Source of the DNA: Saprospiraceae bacterium
Lineage (GTDB): Bacteria; Bacteroidota; Bacteroidia; Chitinophagales; Saprospiraceae
Assembly (NCBI GenBank): GCA_028284395.1
Contig: JANQRV010000233.1
Span: 1 to 32,010, forward strand
Reading direction: 5' to 3'
DNA length: 32,010 nt
Under the pieces are notes generated by a model. It had not been told where the DNA came from. It saw nothing but the letters and a program-made list of their open reading frames with translations, and did not search any database. Shown in pieces: positions 1 through 8,350 of this stretch. Every line of letters begins with the position of its first letter. Position 1 is the stretch's first letter. The position numbers and the translations under genes are program-made.

Positions 1-27
1 ATTTAGGTGGACCAAGCCGTATGCTCT

Positions 28-615
28 ATGCTCGACAGTTTTTGGGATTTTACCGACCAATTTGTATCCTTTAGCTCCGATGAAAAAGCGCGGATAGCCC
101 CCTCGCTTACCTTTAGGATAATACCGAAAAATGAGCTATTAATCGATTTAGGACAAACTGCTCGCGAAATATTCTTCATCAATAAGGGACTATTGCGGTT
201 TTACTACCTAACCGACGATGGCCAGGAAATAACCGGTTTTATTTTCCAGGAGGGTATGTTTGCCGGATCTCACGAGAGCTTTTTCTCACAAAAACCCAGT
301 ATTCAGGTGCTGGAAACGCTGGAGAAGAGCGAACTCCTGGTCATTACCCACGATCAACTGCAAGCACTTTTTGCGGATGTTCCCAAAATGAACGTCCTGG
401 TTCGCAAGGTCCTGGAAATGCGCATGTCCTTTGCTCAGAAGATCGTCGCCTCGTTGATCATTCACAAACCGCAGGACCGATACACTTCTTACCAGCAACT
501 TCATCCCGGTCTGGAGAATAGAATTCCGCAACATATACTTGCCAGTTACCTGGGCATTACCCCCGTTTCTCTCAGCAGAATTAAAAGAAGGATAGCTGAG
601 CAATCGAAATCTTGA
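28..615 (+). CDS. Crp/Fnr-family transcriptional regulator
   Basis: The product is a 195-residue cyclic-nucleotide-binding-fold regulator. An N-terminal effector-binding beta-roll lies at about residues 15-115, including the stretch IFFINKGLLRFYYL and a GFIFQEGMFAGSHESFF segment typical of Bacteroidota Crp-like proteins. A long dimerisation helix follows, then a short winged helix at the C-terminus (ASYLGITPVSLSRIKRRI). I chose the ATG at 28; an in-frame GTG at position 7 would add seven residues, and the true start could also lie further upstream, outside the window. These proteins often sense redox, stress or nitrogen compounds rather than cAMP, and the ligand cannot be read from the sequence. 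The SRPBCC gene starts 94 nt downstream on the same strand and may be a target. Confidence 0.85.
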   Translation: MLDSFWDFTDQFVSFSSDEKARIAPSLTFRIIPKNELLIDLGQTAREIFFINKGLLRFYYLTDDGQEITGFIFQEGMFAGSHESFFSQKPSIQVLETLEKSELLVITHDQLQALFADVPKMNVLVRKVLEMRMSFAQKIVASLIIHKPQDRYTSYQQLHPGLENRIPQHILASYLGITPVSLSRIKRRIAEQSKS

Positions 616-709
616 TTTCTTTACAATTGTTAATGCAAGGGAGGAAAATTTCTTCGAGTTTTGTTTCCATCTAGTGCAAGACACCGAACAATTTTCCAAA
701 CTGAAGATC

Positions 710-1225
710 ATGAACAACTCAATCCGATTTTTTAGTATCCTTATCGCTGCTATTCTTATTATTACTGTTTCCTTAAACTACTATACCATGAAACACCTGA
801 AGACCGAAATCTTGATAGATGCTCCTAAAGAACAGGTCTGGAATATCCTGATCGATCTGGCAGGCTACGCCAATTGGAATCCTTTCATCGTCTCTTCCGA
901 GGGGGAGGCCATAGTGGGGCAAAAATTAAAAAACAAACTGATGAACAACGGAAAAGCCACTGTATTCAGTCCGGTGGTCACTAAAGTGGTCCCTTTCCGG
1001 GAATTTGAGTGGCTGGGAAGTGGAATGCTCGGGATGTTTAAAGGACGCCATTATTTCATCCTGGAAGACCTGGGAGAAAACCAAACGAAGTTCATTCACG
1101 GCGAACACTTCTCGGGCTTGCTCAGTGGGTTGATCCTTCAACTCATCGGTGACAGTACCAAACAAGGTTTTGAATCGATGAACAGTGCTTTGAAGAATCA
1201 AGTGGAGCAATTGGCCAAAAGCTGA
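710..1225 (+). CDS. membrane-anchored SRPBCC (START-like) domain protein
   Basis: The product has 171 residues. A hydrophobic N-terminal helix (about residues 5-22) acts as an uncleaved anchor or signal. After it comes a SRPBCC fold opening with the signature KTEILIDAPKEQVWNILIDL and continuing with YANWNPFI, the pattern of polyketide-cyclase/dehydrase-like ligand pockets. Members bind hydrophobic small molecules, and most of these stand-alone proteins have no known reaction. I took ATG 710 because it gives the complete hydrophobic helix; a GTG at 674 would add 12 polar residues, and an ATG at 788 would lose the helix. It follows the Crp-like gene on the same strand and may share its transcript. 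Confidence 0.75.
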   Translation: MNNSIRFFSILIAAILIITVSLNYYTMKHLKTEILIDAPKEQVWNILIDLAGYANWNPFIVSSEGEAIVGQKLKNKLMNNGKATVFSPVVTKVVPFREFEWLGSGMLGMFKGRHYFILEDLGENQTKFIHGEHFSGLLSGLILQLIGDSTKQGFESMNSALKNQVEQLAKS

Positions 1226-1458
1226 ATGGTCATTCAACAACAAAATATTCAACCCTAAACAATAGCAATTCATAGGCTCACATCCGTTCCATTTAACCAT
1301 CCGACTCCTGTTGGAATTAATAGCTCTTGTCGTTGCCGGTATGTGAGCATGGCAGAAGGGTACGGGTGGGGCATGGGCGTAGTTCAGTGGTTGACCCAAC
1401 AGTAGAGAAAAATGTCTACTTTAGTAGTGGACTTAGTTCGTCTTTCTGTTTTCACGGC

Positions 1459-2430
1459 ATGGACAGACCTGACGATCCAATATTCAAAAATTCAACCATC
1501 AGTTTTCCCTTGAAGAAAGAGCAGAACATCACCTATTTCGAAAAGGTAAGCGACTTATATAAAGCGTTGGATTTGCCCATCGAGCAAGAAGAGGATTTTA
1601 CCATTGATAGCATATTGGACATACATCAGTCATCCTCTTACAAATCTCCCGTTTTTCGTACCAACTACTATTCCTTTGTTTTCGTGAAAGAAGGAAGAGG
1701 GAATTACACCACGGATGAGCAAAATTTCGAATATACTTCCAGAACCATCTACTTCACCAATCCGGGGCACTTAAAGGCATTTGAGTTTTACGATCTCGCC
1801 GAGGCGTACCTGATCACACTCAGTGAAGCGTTTCTGAAAACCAATGTCCATAACGACATATTTGCGGAATTTCCTTTCTTGCTAGCCGAAACCATTCCAC
1901 CACAGACACTTCCGGAAAAAAAATTTGCGGAGTTCGAGCGACTATATTTGCAAATACTGGATGAATACAAGGGAAGTTCCAAATTCAAGTATCGGATCAT
2001 TGGCAATCTTTTCGTCGCCTTATTGTTAAAGATTAAGGAGCAATTTTGGTCCAACTATTATCCGCTGGAAGAAGGTAGCAGAAGTTCGGAGATTGTCAAA
2101 AAGTTCAAGCAATCGCTGGAAAAACACTACCGAGAATTAGCGGAAGGCAAAGCACAATACCTTTTTCAGGCCCAAGATTATGCAAGGCTTCAAAACCTCA
2201 ATCCAAATTATTTGAGTCAGGTGATCAGTAGCAAAACGGGGAAGTCGATCAGCTCTTGGATATCGGAAAAGACTGTTGCACAGGCTAAAGCCTTGCTAAA
2301 GCATTCCGACTTATCCATAAAGGAGGTCGGTTTTCAATTGGGCTACACGGAGCTTTCCAACTTTAGTAGTTTCTTTAAAAAGCACAGCGGCCTCTCCCCT
2401 TCCGTTTACCGGAAAGAATTCAAGAATTGA
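1459..2430 (+). CDS. AraC-family transcriptional regulator
   Basis: The product has 323 residues. The N-terminal part (about residues 60-140) has a cupin-like look (SFVFVKEGRGNYTTDEQ, then IYFTNPGHLKAFEF), as in effector-binding AraC proteins. The C-terminal 100 residues carry the double helix-turn-helix: LNPNYLSQVISSKTGKS is the first recognition region, and IKEVGFQLGYTELSNFSSFF followed by SGLSPSVYRKEF is the classical second motif. The open frame extends upstream to 1327, but that extension is Arg/Gly/Ser-rich and unlike the family, so I start at ATG 1459. The SDR gene begins 117 nt downstream in the same direction. AraC proteins of this type commonly activate an adjacent oxidoreductase gene, so it is the likely target (inference). 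Confidence 0.88.
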   Translation: MDRPDDPIFKNSTISFPLKKEQNITYFEKVSDLYKALDLPIEQEEDFTIDSILDIHQSSSYKSPVFRTNYYSFVFVKEGRGNYTTDEQNFEYTSRTIYFTNPGHLKAFEFYDLAEAYLITLSEAFLKTNVHNDIFAEFPFLLAETIPPQTLPEKKFAEFERLYLQILDEYKGSSKFKYRIIGNLFVALLLKIKEQFWSNYYPLEEGSRSSEIVKKFKQSLEKHYRELAEGKAQYLFQAQDYARLQNLNPNYLSQVISSKTGKSISSWISEKTVAQAKALLKHSDLSIKEVGFQLGYTELSNFSSFFKKHSGLSPSVYRKEFKN

Positions 2431-2547
2431 AAAAGTGATCCCATCCTTTCTGAGGTATTCATAACTTTTTCTAATCCATTGATAAGGGATCGAATCGGAT
2501 TCATTAGCACTTTTGTATCCATTAATGATTACAAAAATTAGAAGAAT

Positions 2548-3303
2548 ATGAATTCAATAGCATTGGTTACCGGAGGCAGTCGCGGCCTGGGCAAAAATAT
2601 GGCCTTTCATCTTGCTAAAAAAGGAAACGATATTGTCCTAACTTACCTGAACAATCGGGAAAAAGCCGAAGAGACGGTTGTAGAAATAAAAAGCATGGGG
2701 CGAAAAGCAGTAGCGCTGCAACTAGACGTTTCAAAAATAAGCACTTACGATGCCTTCATAGCAACACTCCAGACGACCCTGAAGACGGAATTTGGGGCCG
2801 ACAAATTCAACCACTTGATCAACAACGCCGGAATTGGCATCCACGCTACTTTTATGGAAACAACCGAGGAACAATTCGATACGTTAATGAACATCCACTT
2901 GAAAAGTGCTTTCTTTTTGTCCCAAAAGGCACTGCCCATGATGGCGGATGGGGGTAGTATCGTAAACGTTTCGAGCGGGTTAGCAAGATTTACCCTTCCG
3001 GGCTATGATGCTTATGCTGCCATGAAAGGCGGTGTGGAAACGCTCACTAAGTACCAGGCAAAAACACTGGGGCCGCGCGGCATTAGGGTCAACGTCTTAG
3101 CTCCGGGAGCAATTGAGACGGACTTTGGAGGCGGAGCCGTGAGAGACAATGCAGAGATAAACAGTTTTGTAGCCTCACAAACGGCTCTCGGAAGAGTAGG
3201 CCTACCCGACGACATCGGAAGTGTGGCGGCCTTTCTATGCTCTGATGATGCAAAATGGGTGAATGGTCAACGCATAGAAGCTTCCGGAGGAATGTTTCTG
3301 TAA
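2548..3303 (+). CDS. SDR-family NAD(P)-dependent oxidoreductase
   Basis: The product is a 251-residue classical short-chain dehydrogenase/reductase, the usual length for the family. The cofactor loop is TGGSRGLG at residues 8-15, the structural NNAG is at 92-95, the catalytic Ser is in VSSG near 142-143, and YxxxK is Y156/K160. The C-terminus (VNGQRIEASGGMFL) is the normal family ending. The Arg in the glycine-rich loop and the basic residues after the second strand fit NADP(H) more than NAD(H), but this is weak. The substrate is unknown; many relatives reduce 3-oxoacyl or small carbonyl compounds. It lies downstream of the AraC regulator and is followed within 8 nt by a strong hairpin, so it is the last gene of its unit. 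Confidence 0.9.
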   Translation: MNSIALVTGGSRGLGKNMAFHLAKKGNDIVLTYLNNREKAEETVVEIKSMGRKAVALQLDVSKISTYDAFIATLQTTLKTEFGADKFNHLINNAGIGIHATFMETTEEQFDTLMNIHLKSAFFLSQKALPMMADGGSIVNVSSGLARFTLPGYDAYAAMKGGVETLTKYQAKTLGPRGIRVNVLAPGAIETDFGGGAVRDNAEINSFVASQTALGRVGLPDDIGSVAAFLCSDDAKWVNGQRIEASGGMFL

Positions 3304-3310
3304 AGGGGTA

Positions 3311-3340
3311 TTATTGCAGCACCGTCTGGTGCTGCAATAA
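3311..3340. terminator. bidirectional hairpin terminator between convergent genes
   Basis: This is a perfect inverted repeat with 13-nt arms, TTATTGCAGCACC at 3311-3323 and its exact reverse complement at 3328-3340, around the four-base loop GTCT. The stem core is GC-rich and its ends are A/T runs, giving a short U tract in either direction. It sits between the stop of the SDR gene (3303) and the stop of the convergent DUF2911 gene (3357), so it can serve both. Confidence 0.85.
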
Positions 3341-3356
3341 AACGTAAAGAATACTT

Positions 3357-4457
3357 CTATTTCATGGCAATTGGCAGGCGTACCAGGGTCTTATCCCAGG
3401 CTACCACCAGGTGCACATTCTTCTCATCTTGCTTATCAAAAGCCATACTCAACGCCTCCAACGACTCTGAATGAGTGCCTACGGGCGCCTTTACCGATGC
3501 TACGTTATGCTCGTCGTTGTGGTTGGCGATTCCCCAGGAGGCAACATCCTTGTGCAAGACAAATTCCCACTCGTCTTTATTGACAATGGCCATCAGGCCG
3601 TAGGTACCTTTTTTCACTTCCTTACCACCGATCATTACATCTTCATAAAAAGTAACGGTAGTAGTTTCATTGGCCCCCAGCCTCCAGGGCTCCCCGTATT
3701 TGATCATTTCTCCGAAAATGGTCCGTCCCTTCTTTTGCGGGCGAGAATAGACCACTCTCATTTTGGGCGTAGCCGCGGCGAGTTCTTCTTCTTTTTCAAT
3801 GAAATTGCGAAATCTTGAATTGCTAGGATACTGGACCAGATCCATCGGGCTGACATCGCCGCCGGCAAGGAAGGGTGGGTTCAAGCCGATGGGCAGATAC
3901 GCCCGGGTCCGGTCCCATTCAAATACCAGGTAAACTTTGTTGGCGCTGACTTCCTGAAAACCAATGGTGAAGGCTTCGCGGCTGTCATCGAGGTTCTTTA
4001 CTTTGGCCTTGCCGGAAGCAACGATCTTCTCCGGGTCGAGGTTGGCAGTACCGGCCACACCCATTTCCGTCGAAAAGTGAACCATCCAATGATCGGGATA
4101 GATGGTGGCATTAACCGTGTAATTACCGGCATTTACAAATTTGCCGCCAATTTCTACCGGCTGCATAAAGGATACTTCAGTTGCTTCATTGGCTCCCAGG
4201 CGCCAGAGTTTACCGTAAGGAACTAGATCCCCAAAAATGGCCCGTTCCTTCTTATTGGGACGGCAATACAATACTTTGATCTTAGGCTCCTTTTTCTGAT
4301 CGTCCGGCATATAGTTGTTGTAAGCCGAGGTACGTGGATAGTGTGCCATATCCATGGGACTTACATCCAGGTCCGCAAATTCAAGCTTTTGTGCGGTCAA
4401 GCTGAAAACACCGGACATCAATAAAGAGAGCAATGCGATGGTGATTCTATTTTTCAT
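3357..4457 (-). CDS. exported tandem DUF2911 protein
   Basis: The product has 366 residues with an N-terminal signal peptide (MKNRITIALLSLLMSGVFSL, cleavage near TAQ). Two homologous halves follow, about residues 30-200 and 205-366. Each half opens with a VSPMD motif and a Tyr-Pro, then carries an RPxKKxRxIFG segment and a WRLGANE motif, and ends with a strand carrying VxVxWD (VFEWDRTRAYLPI and VVAWDKTLVRLPI). This is the DUF2911 family, common in Bacteroidota and without an assigned function; the duplication of the domain within one chain is visible directly. It is divergent from padR (165-nt spacer) and convergent with the SDR gene. A periplasmic location is inferred from the signal peptide. 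Confidence 0.85.
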   Translation of the reverse strand: MKNRITIALLSLLMSGVFSLTAQKLEFADLDVSPMDMAHYPRTSAYNNYMPDDQKKEPKIKVLYCRPNKKERAIFGDLVPYGKLWRLGANEATEVSFMQPVEIGGKFVNAGNYTVNATIYPDHWMVHFSTEMGVAGTANLDPEKIVASGKAKVKNLDDSREAFTIGFQEVSANKVYLVFEWDRTRAYLPIGLNPPFLAGGDVSPMDLVQYPSNSRFRNFIEKEEELAAATPKMRVVYSRPQKKGRTIFGEMIKYGEPWRLGANETTTVTFYEDVMIGGKEVKKGTYGLMAIVNKDEWEFVLHKDVASWGIANHNDEHNVASVKAPVGTHSESLEALSMAFDKQDEKNVHLVVAWDKTLVRLPIAMK

Positions 4458-4571
4458 AAAAATACAAGGTTGATTATTTGAAGGCGTAAATGTAGCTTAA
4501 AAACTGAGGATGAGGAAGTTTCTCGTCACATTGAACACTCCACAAAATAGAAAGCTCCCATAACTGGTTTC

Positions 4572-4619
4572 TTAAACAAATATTAATTATATTGCATTCA
4601 TTTTTAAACAAATATTAAT
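4572..4619. promoter_or_regulatory. 16-nt direct repeat pair, candidate PadR operator
   Basis: The sequence TTAAACAAATATTAAT occurs twice without mismatch, at 4572-4587 and 4604-4619. The copies are 32 bp apart start to start, about three helical turns, so both lie on the same DNA face. The second copy ends three bases before the padR start codon at 4623. PadR proteins commonly repress their own operon from sites overlapping the promoter or start codon, so this is a reasonable autoregulatory operator. The pair is AT-rich, so some chance similarity is possible, but an exact 16-mer repeated within 50 bp is unlikely to be random. Confidence 0.45.
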
Positions 4620-4622
4620 CAA

Positions 4623-4952
4623 ATGGAATTAATGGGTACGCTAGAAGAGATTGTGCTCATGATACTCCTCAAATATGAAGAGTGTCATGGGGTGGAGATC
4701 GTGCAGCAGTACGAAGAGATATTGCAGCGTCCGATTTCGCTCCCGGCAGTTCATGTCGTGCTAAAGCGAATGGAAAAGAAAGGCTGGGTCGCCTCTAAGT
4801 TTGGGGAACCCACTGCTCGAAGAGGGGGTCGTCGCAAGCGCATTTATTGGGCTACTTTGGCTGGTTACCAGATCGTTCGCGACATCCAGGAAGCCAAATC
4901 GGGATTCTGGAACAGTATTAAAGAACCAAGTTTTAGATATGGAATTAATTGA
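4623..4952 (+). CDS. PadR-family transcriptional regulator
   Basis: The product has 109 residues, the usual size for a minimal PadR protein. It begins with the winged-helix segment TLEEIVLMILLKYEECHGVE, continues with SLPAVHVVLKRMEKKGWV (recognition helix) and a basic wing RRGGRRKRIYWATLAG, and ends in a short dimerisation helix. The start codon is ATG 4623, next to the second 16-nt direct repeat. The last 14 nt overlap the start of the FtsX-type permease gene, so the two are translationally coupled. PadR-permease pairs of this layout are common in Bacteroidota and usually control export of toxic compounds or peptides; the inducer here is unknown. Confidence 0.92.
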   Translation: MELMGTLEEIVLMILLKYEECHGVEIVQQYEEILQRPISLPAVHVVLKRMEKKGWVASKFGEPTARRGGRRKRIYWATLAGYQIVRDIQEAKSGFWNSIKEPSFRYGIN

Positions 4953-7506
4953 TCCACCCCGTTGGACCAATTGGTTGGTCCGAAAGTTTTGCCCTCCCGA
5001 ACATCTGGAAGAAATGCAGGGAGATTTGGAGGAGGCCTTCTACTGGCGACAGGAGACACAGGGGATTTCCTATGCCCGGCGACGTTACGTATTGGATTCG
5101 TTGAAAACCATCCGGCTCTATAAATTCAAAAAAAGTGAAATGATGAAAAGCTCCCGCCTTCACTTATTGACCAATTATTTTAAAACCGGTCTTCGCTTCC
5201 TCTGGAAAACCAGGTCGTATTCGCTGGTAAACATATTTGGTTTGGCACTGGGAATTGCCTCTGCCGCCTTGGCCTTTCTCTTTTTGTTGGACCAATTTGC
5301 CTACGACCAACATCATCAATATGCCCATCGTCTTTACCGCTTGGGCGAAACCCTGGAGTTTCAAGGAAATGTAGAAACAATGGGCGGCTCTTCCTATGTG
5401 ATGGGTGAAGCATTGCCGCATCAAGTGCCCGGTATTGAAAAAGCATCCCGGATCAAAAGTGGTTTTGGTAGACTACAACTGGGGCAGGAGGTACAATTTC
5501 AGGGGTTACACTACGCCGACCCAGCCCTTTTTGAAATGTTGGATTTTTCCTTTATTGAAGGAGGCCCCGGGGCATTCACAGCCCCTAACCAGGTAGTTGT
5601 TTCCGAGTCTTTCGCGGCCGGTTTACCGGATAGGAATGGGTTTAAACTATTGATGGGAGAACAGTCACACTTGTTTACAATTGTTGGCATCTTCCGAGAC
5701 TTCCCCAAGGCGTCCACCTTACAGCCGGAGATCCTGGTGCCCTTTACTTTCTGGAAAGCCCGGGTACCTGCCCGTAGACTGGTGAATTGGTTTGACATCA
5801 ATATGAATTTATTCATTTTAAAGGAAGGATCGGCAGATGTTGCGACCATCGAAGAAAAGATGAACGAGGTATTGGCAGCCAATTACGATACAAGTGCCGG
5901 TAAAGAGAGGTTATTTTTACAGCCATTTGGAGAGATGCACACTGACCAGTCCATTGGGTTGGGCAATGGCCTCCTGCCGTCGGTCGACCTGCAGGTACTG
6001 TGGGTCGTATTCGTCATCGGACTTTTGTGTTTGCTGATCAGTTGTTTCAATTATTCCAATTTTGCCGTCGGCAATCTATTGACGAGAACTCGGGAAGTGG
6101 CGATGCGCAAGGTGATGGGAGCCAACCGGTTTTCGATTTTCCAGCAGTTCCTCACCGAATCCGCCCTTAGCACTCTGGTGGCAGCCCTGCTGTCTCTGGT
6201 GTTCATCCACTTTTTTCTACCTTTCTTTTCGAGTTTCGTCAACGAGGCCTATTCCTGGAATCGCTTACTTGATGTTCGCTTTTTGATCGGTTTTATGATC
6301 ACCATCACCTTGAGTGCCCTGTTGTCCGGCGTGTATCCCGCCATTGCCCTTTCGGCCAAGGGCACCTCCCGGGCACTGAAAGACAATGGCCGGTTAGGCG
6401 GTAAGGCGTTTTTCAGCTGGTTCCTCGTCATGATTCAGGTAAGTCTGGCCATCTTTCTCATCATTGGTATGATCACGACTAACCGGCAGCTGGATCACCT
6501 GATCAGTTTTGACCTGGGATACGACGATGACCGGGTAATAACGACTGATCTATTCATCGGAGACGAGCAAAAGATTGAACAAATCAAAGATAGATTGGCA
6601 AGGTTGCCGGAAATAGCTATGGTCTCCGTCAATTCCGGTTACAATGGAACCGTATATGAAGATGGGCCCATCAAAATGGAGGTTGGACATTTGCGGGTTG
6701 ACGAACAATTCTTCAGCCTGCTCGATATTCCATTCCTACAAGGAAGAAACTTCAACGAGGAGATCGCCACTGACCGGCAGCAATCGGTCATTGTCAATAA
6801 GACGTTTGTACAAATGGCCAATCTTTCCGAGCCGGTGGGTCAAAAGATCCCTTTCCAATACGGCGAATTGAAGGATCCGACGATTATTGCAGTAGTAGAT
6901 GACTACCACTTCCTCTCCCCTAAAACGGCAATGACTCCATTGGTCATTTACACATCGCCCGAATACGTCCTACAGAACTTGCTGATCAAGCCAGCTCCCG
7001 GCTTTACTCCGCAGACCATTAGAAAGATTGAAGACATTTGGCGCGAGGTCTATCCCCAAATGCCGTTTAGCTATTCTTGGCTCGACGAGATCAATCGCAA
7101 CCAAATGGCTCGCGAAATCCAACTCAGTCGGTTTTCGCTATTGGGCTCCGGCATCGCCATTCTATTGGCGTCCTTAGGTTTGTTTGGCATGGTCGGCACC
7201 CACGTCCGACAGCGTATGAAAGAAGTCAGTATCCGCAAAATCAATGGCGCTGGTCCATTGGATATCTATCTGTTATTTCTCCAAAAATTCGGCCGCTGGC
7301 TACTGCTGGGTTTTCTCTTTGGTGCCTTACCGGCTTGGTATCTATTGAGTCGCTGGCTACAGGGTTATCCCGAGCGTATTGAACTGGCACCGAACATTCC
7401 AATCCTGGCCGTACTAATCTGTAGTACGGTATTTGCCGTCATCATTTCAATATTGATGATTCGGGTGATCAGGCTCAATCCGGTGGCACACCTAAGGGAT
7501 GAGTAG
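4939..7506 (+). CDS. ABC transporter permease with N-terminal prefix domain (FtsX/MacB type)
   Basis: The product has 855 residues. About residues 1-75 form the soluble permease prefix seen in PadR-linked permeases (DPPRWTNWLVRKFCPPEHLEE, then GDLEEAFYWR). A first transmembrane helix follows (YSLVNIFGLALGIASAALAF), then a MacB-type periplasmic domain, three more helices with an FtsX signature (TREVAMRKVMGANRFSIFQQ), and a second copy of the whole half ending in the matching signature (MKEVSIRKINGAGPLDIY). ATG 4939 lies inside padR and is preferred over the upstream in-frame codon at 4801, which would overlap padR completely. No ATP-binding subunit is encoded nearby, so the ATPase must come from elsewhere. 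The substrate is unknown. Its stop codon abuts the stop of the convergent S51 gene with no spacer. Confidence 0.88.
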   Translation: MELIDPPRWTNWLVRKFCPPEHLEEMQGDLEEAFYWRQETQGISYARRRYVLDSLKTIRLYKFKKSEMMKSSRLHLLTNYFKTGLRFLWKTRSYSLVNIFGLALGIASAALAFLFLLDQFAYDQHHQYAHRLYRLGETLEFQGNVETMGGSSYVMGEALPHQVPGIEKASRIKSGFGRLQLGQEVQFQGLHYADPALFEMLDFSFIEGGPGAFTAPNQVVVSESFAAGLPDRNGFKLLMGEQSHLFTIVGIFRDFPKASTLQPEILVPFTFWKARVPARRLVNWFDINMNLFILKEGSADVATIEEKMNEVLAANYDTSAGKERLFLQPFGEMHTDQSIGLGNGLLPSVDLQVLWVVFVIGLLCLLISCFNYSNFAVGNLLTRTREVAMRKVMGANRFSIFQQFLTESALSTLVAALLSLVFIHFFLPFFSSFVNEAYSWNRLLDVRFLIGFMITITLSALLSGVYPAIALSAKGTSRALKDNGRLGGKAFFSWFLVMIQVSLAIFLIIGMITTNRQLDHLISFDLGYDDDRVITTDLFIGDEQKIEQIKDRLARLPEIAMVSVNSGYNGTVYEDGPIKMEVGHLRVDEQFFSLLDIPFLQGRNFNEEIATDRQQSVIVNKTFVQMANLSEPVGQKIPFQYGELKDPTIIAVVDDYHFLSPKTAMTPLVIYTSPEYVLQNLLIKPAPGFTPQTIRKIEDIWREVYPQMPFSYSWLDEINRNQMAREIQLSRFSLLGSGIAILLASLGLFGMVGTHVRQRMKEVSIRKINGAGPLDIYLLFLQKFGRWLLLGFLFGALPAWYLLSRWLQGYPERIELAPNIPILAVLICSTVFAVIISILMIRVIRLNPVAHLRDE

Positions 7507-8208
7507 TCATTCCTTGCCAAGGTAGGTAGGCTTCAGGAGTGTCTCCTGAAGTTGGTCCTCCAATTCATACCGGTAGGCCACTTTGCCTTCTACCGAAGAA
7601 ACAATATCGACCAAAGCCTCATTAATAAAGTGCAGTGCAACACTATCTTCACATGCAATACCCGGCAGCATCGTCTTGTTGGCGATCAGACGCTGGTAGG
7701 CCGGTGGCCGATCGGGTTCGCCATCGTAGTGCGGGCAATTGCTGCCTTTCAAAATGCCCAGACATTCCAGCTTATTCAATTAGTTGGGAATGGAATCGGT
7801 GAGTCCTTGTTCAAACCAACAGATCGATCCGGCGCTTACCCCGGATAAGATGGCCCCACGCCGATAGGCCTTACTAATCATGACATCGAGGCCCCATTCT
7901 TTCCATAATACCAGCAAATTCCGAGTATTGCCACCACCCACAAAGAAGATGTCTTGTTCCAGTACAAAAGCTTCCAGAAGATGGGTATGGCCCTTGAATA
8001 GGGATAGATGGCTTGGTCGACAAGGCTTTGACTCGAAAGCGGCATAAAAACGGTCGATGTAACTCTGAGCATCGCCGCTGGCCGTTCCGATGAAACAGAT
8101 CTTTGGATTGTCTCGTTCACATTGCTCCAAGATGTAGTTGTCCAGTAATGGATTGTCGGGTTCCATGGAAAAACCTCCGCCTCCTAATGCGATGATTTGA
8201 CGTTTCAT
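7507..8208 (-). pseudogene. S51 (dipeptidase E-like) peptidase, interrupted by one in-frame stop
   Basis: Read from 8208 downward, the gene encodes 142 residues, then TAA at 7782-7780, then 90 more residues in the same frame, together the normal length of about 232 for this family. The first part has the glycine-rich start IIALGGGGFSME, the FVGGGNTRNLL motif and the nucleophile region GVSAGS with Ser125. The catalytic Asp is D138 in TDSIP. The catalytic His (H160 of CPHYDGE) lies beyond the stop, so the truncated product lacks a complete Ser-Asp-His triad. No indel is needed: a single base change to CAA, AAA or GAA would restore the frame. A TTG directly after the stop could allow reinitiation of the second part. 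It may be a recent pseudogene, a strain-level mutation or a sequencing error. Confidence 0.85.
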
Positions 8209-8219
8209 AAGATCCTCTC

Positions 8220-8271
8220 GGTTGCTGTTGCTTCAATAAATACTATAGCAGCTAAGGTAGCAATAGCAACC
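8220..8271. repeat. short inverted repeat related to the 9-nt array
   Basis: GGTTGCTGTTGCTTC at 8220-8234 pairs at 13 of 15 positions with GTAGCAATAGCAACC at 8257-8271 across a 22-nt spacer. The GTTGCT and AGCAAC words are the same as those of the larger array at 8351-8512, in the same arrangement of GTTGCT first and AGCAAC second. It lies just upstream of the S51 gene start on the minus strand. The stretch 8272-8350 between it and the array shows nothing recognisable. Confidence 0.5.
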
Positions 8272-8350
8272 AAAAAAATATTCGTTCTACATCACTGTAT
8301 TAAAAAATGGATTTACAATTCAGCCTATCCCCTAGAAATCGAATATATTT

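Noticed and set aside
1379-1405. GGCGTAGTTCAGTGGTTGAC resembles the 5' end and D-arm of a tRNA.
   Set aside because: No anticodon arm, T-arm or matching 3' acceptor strand follows at the proper distance, so it is at most a fragment or a chance match.
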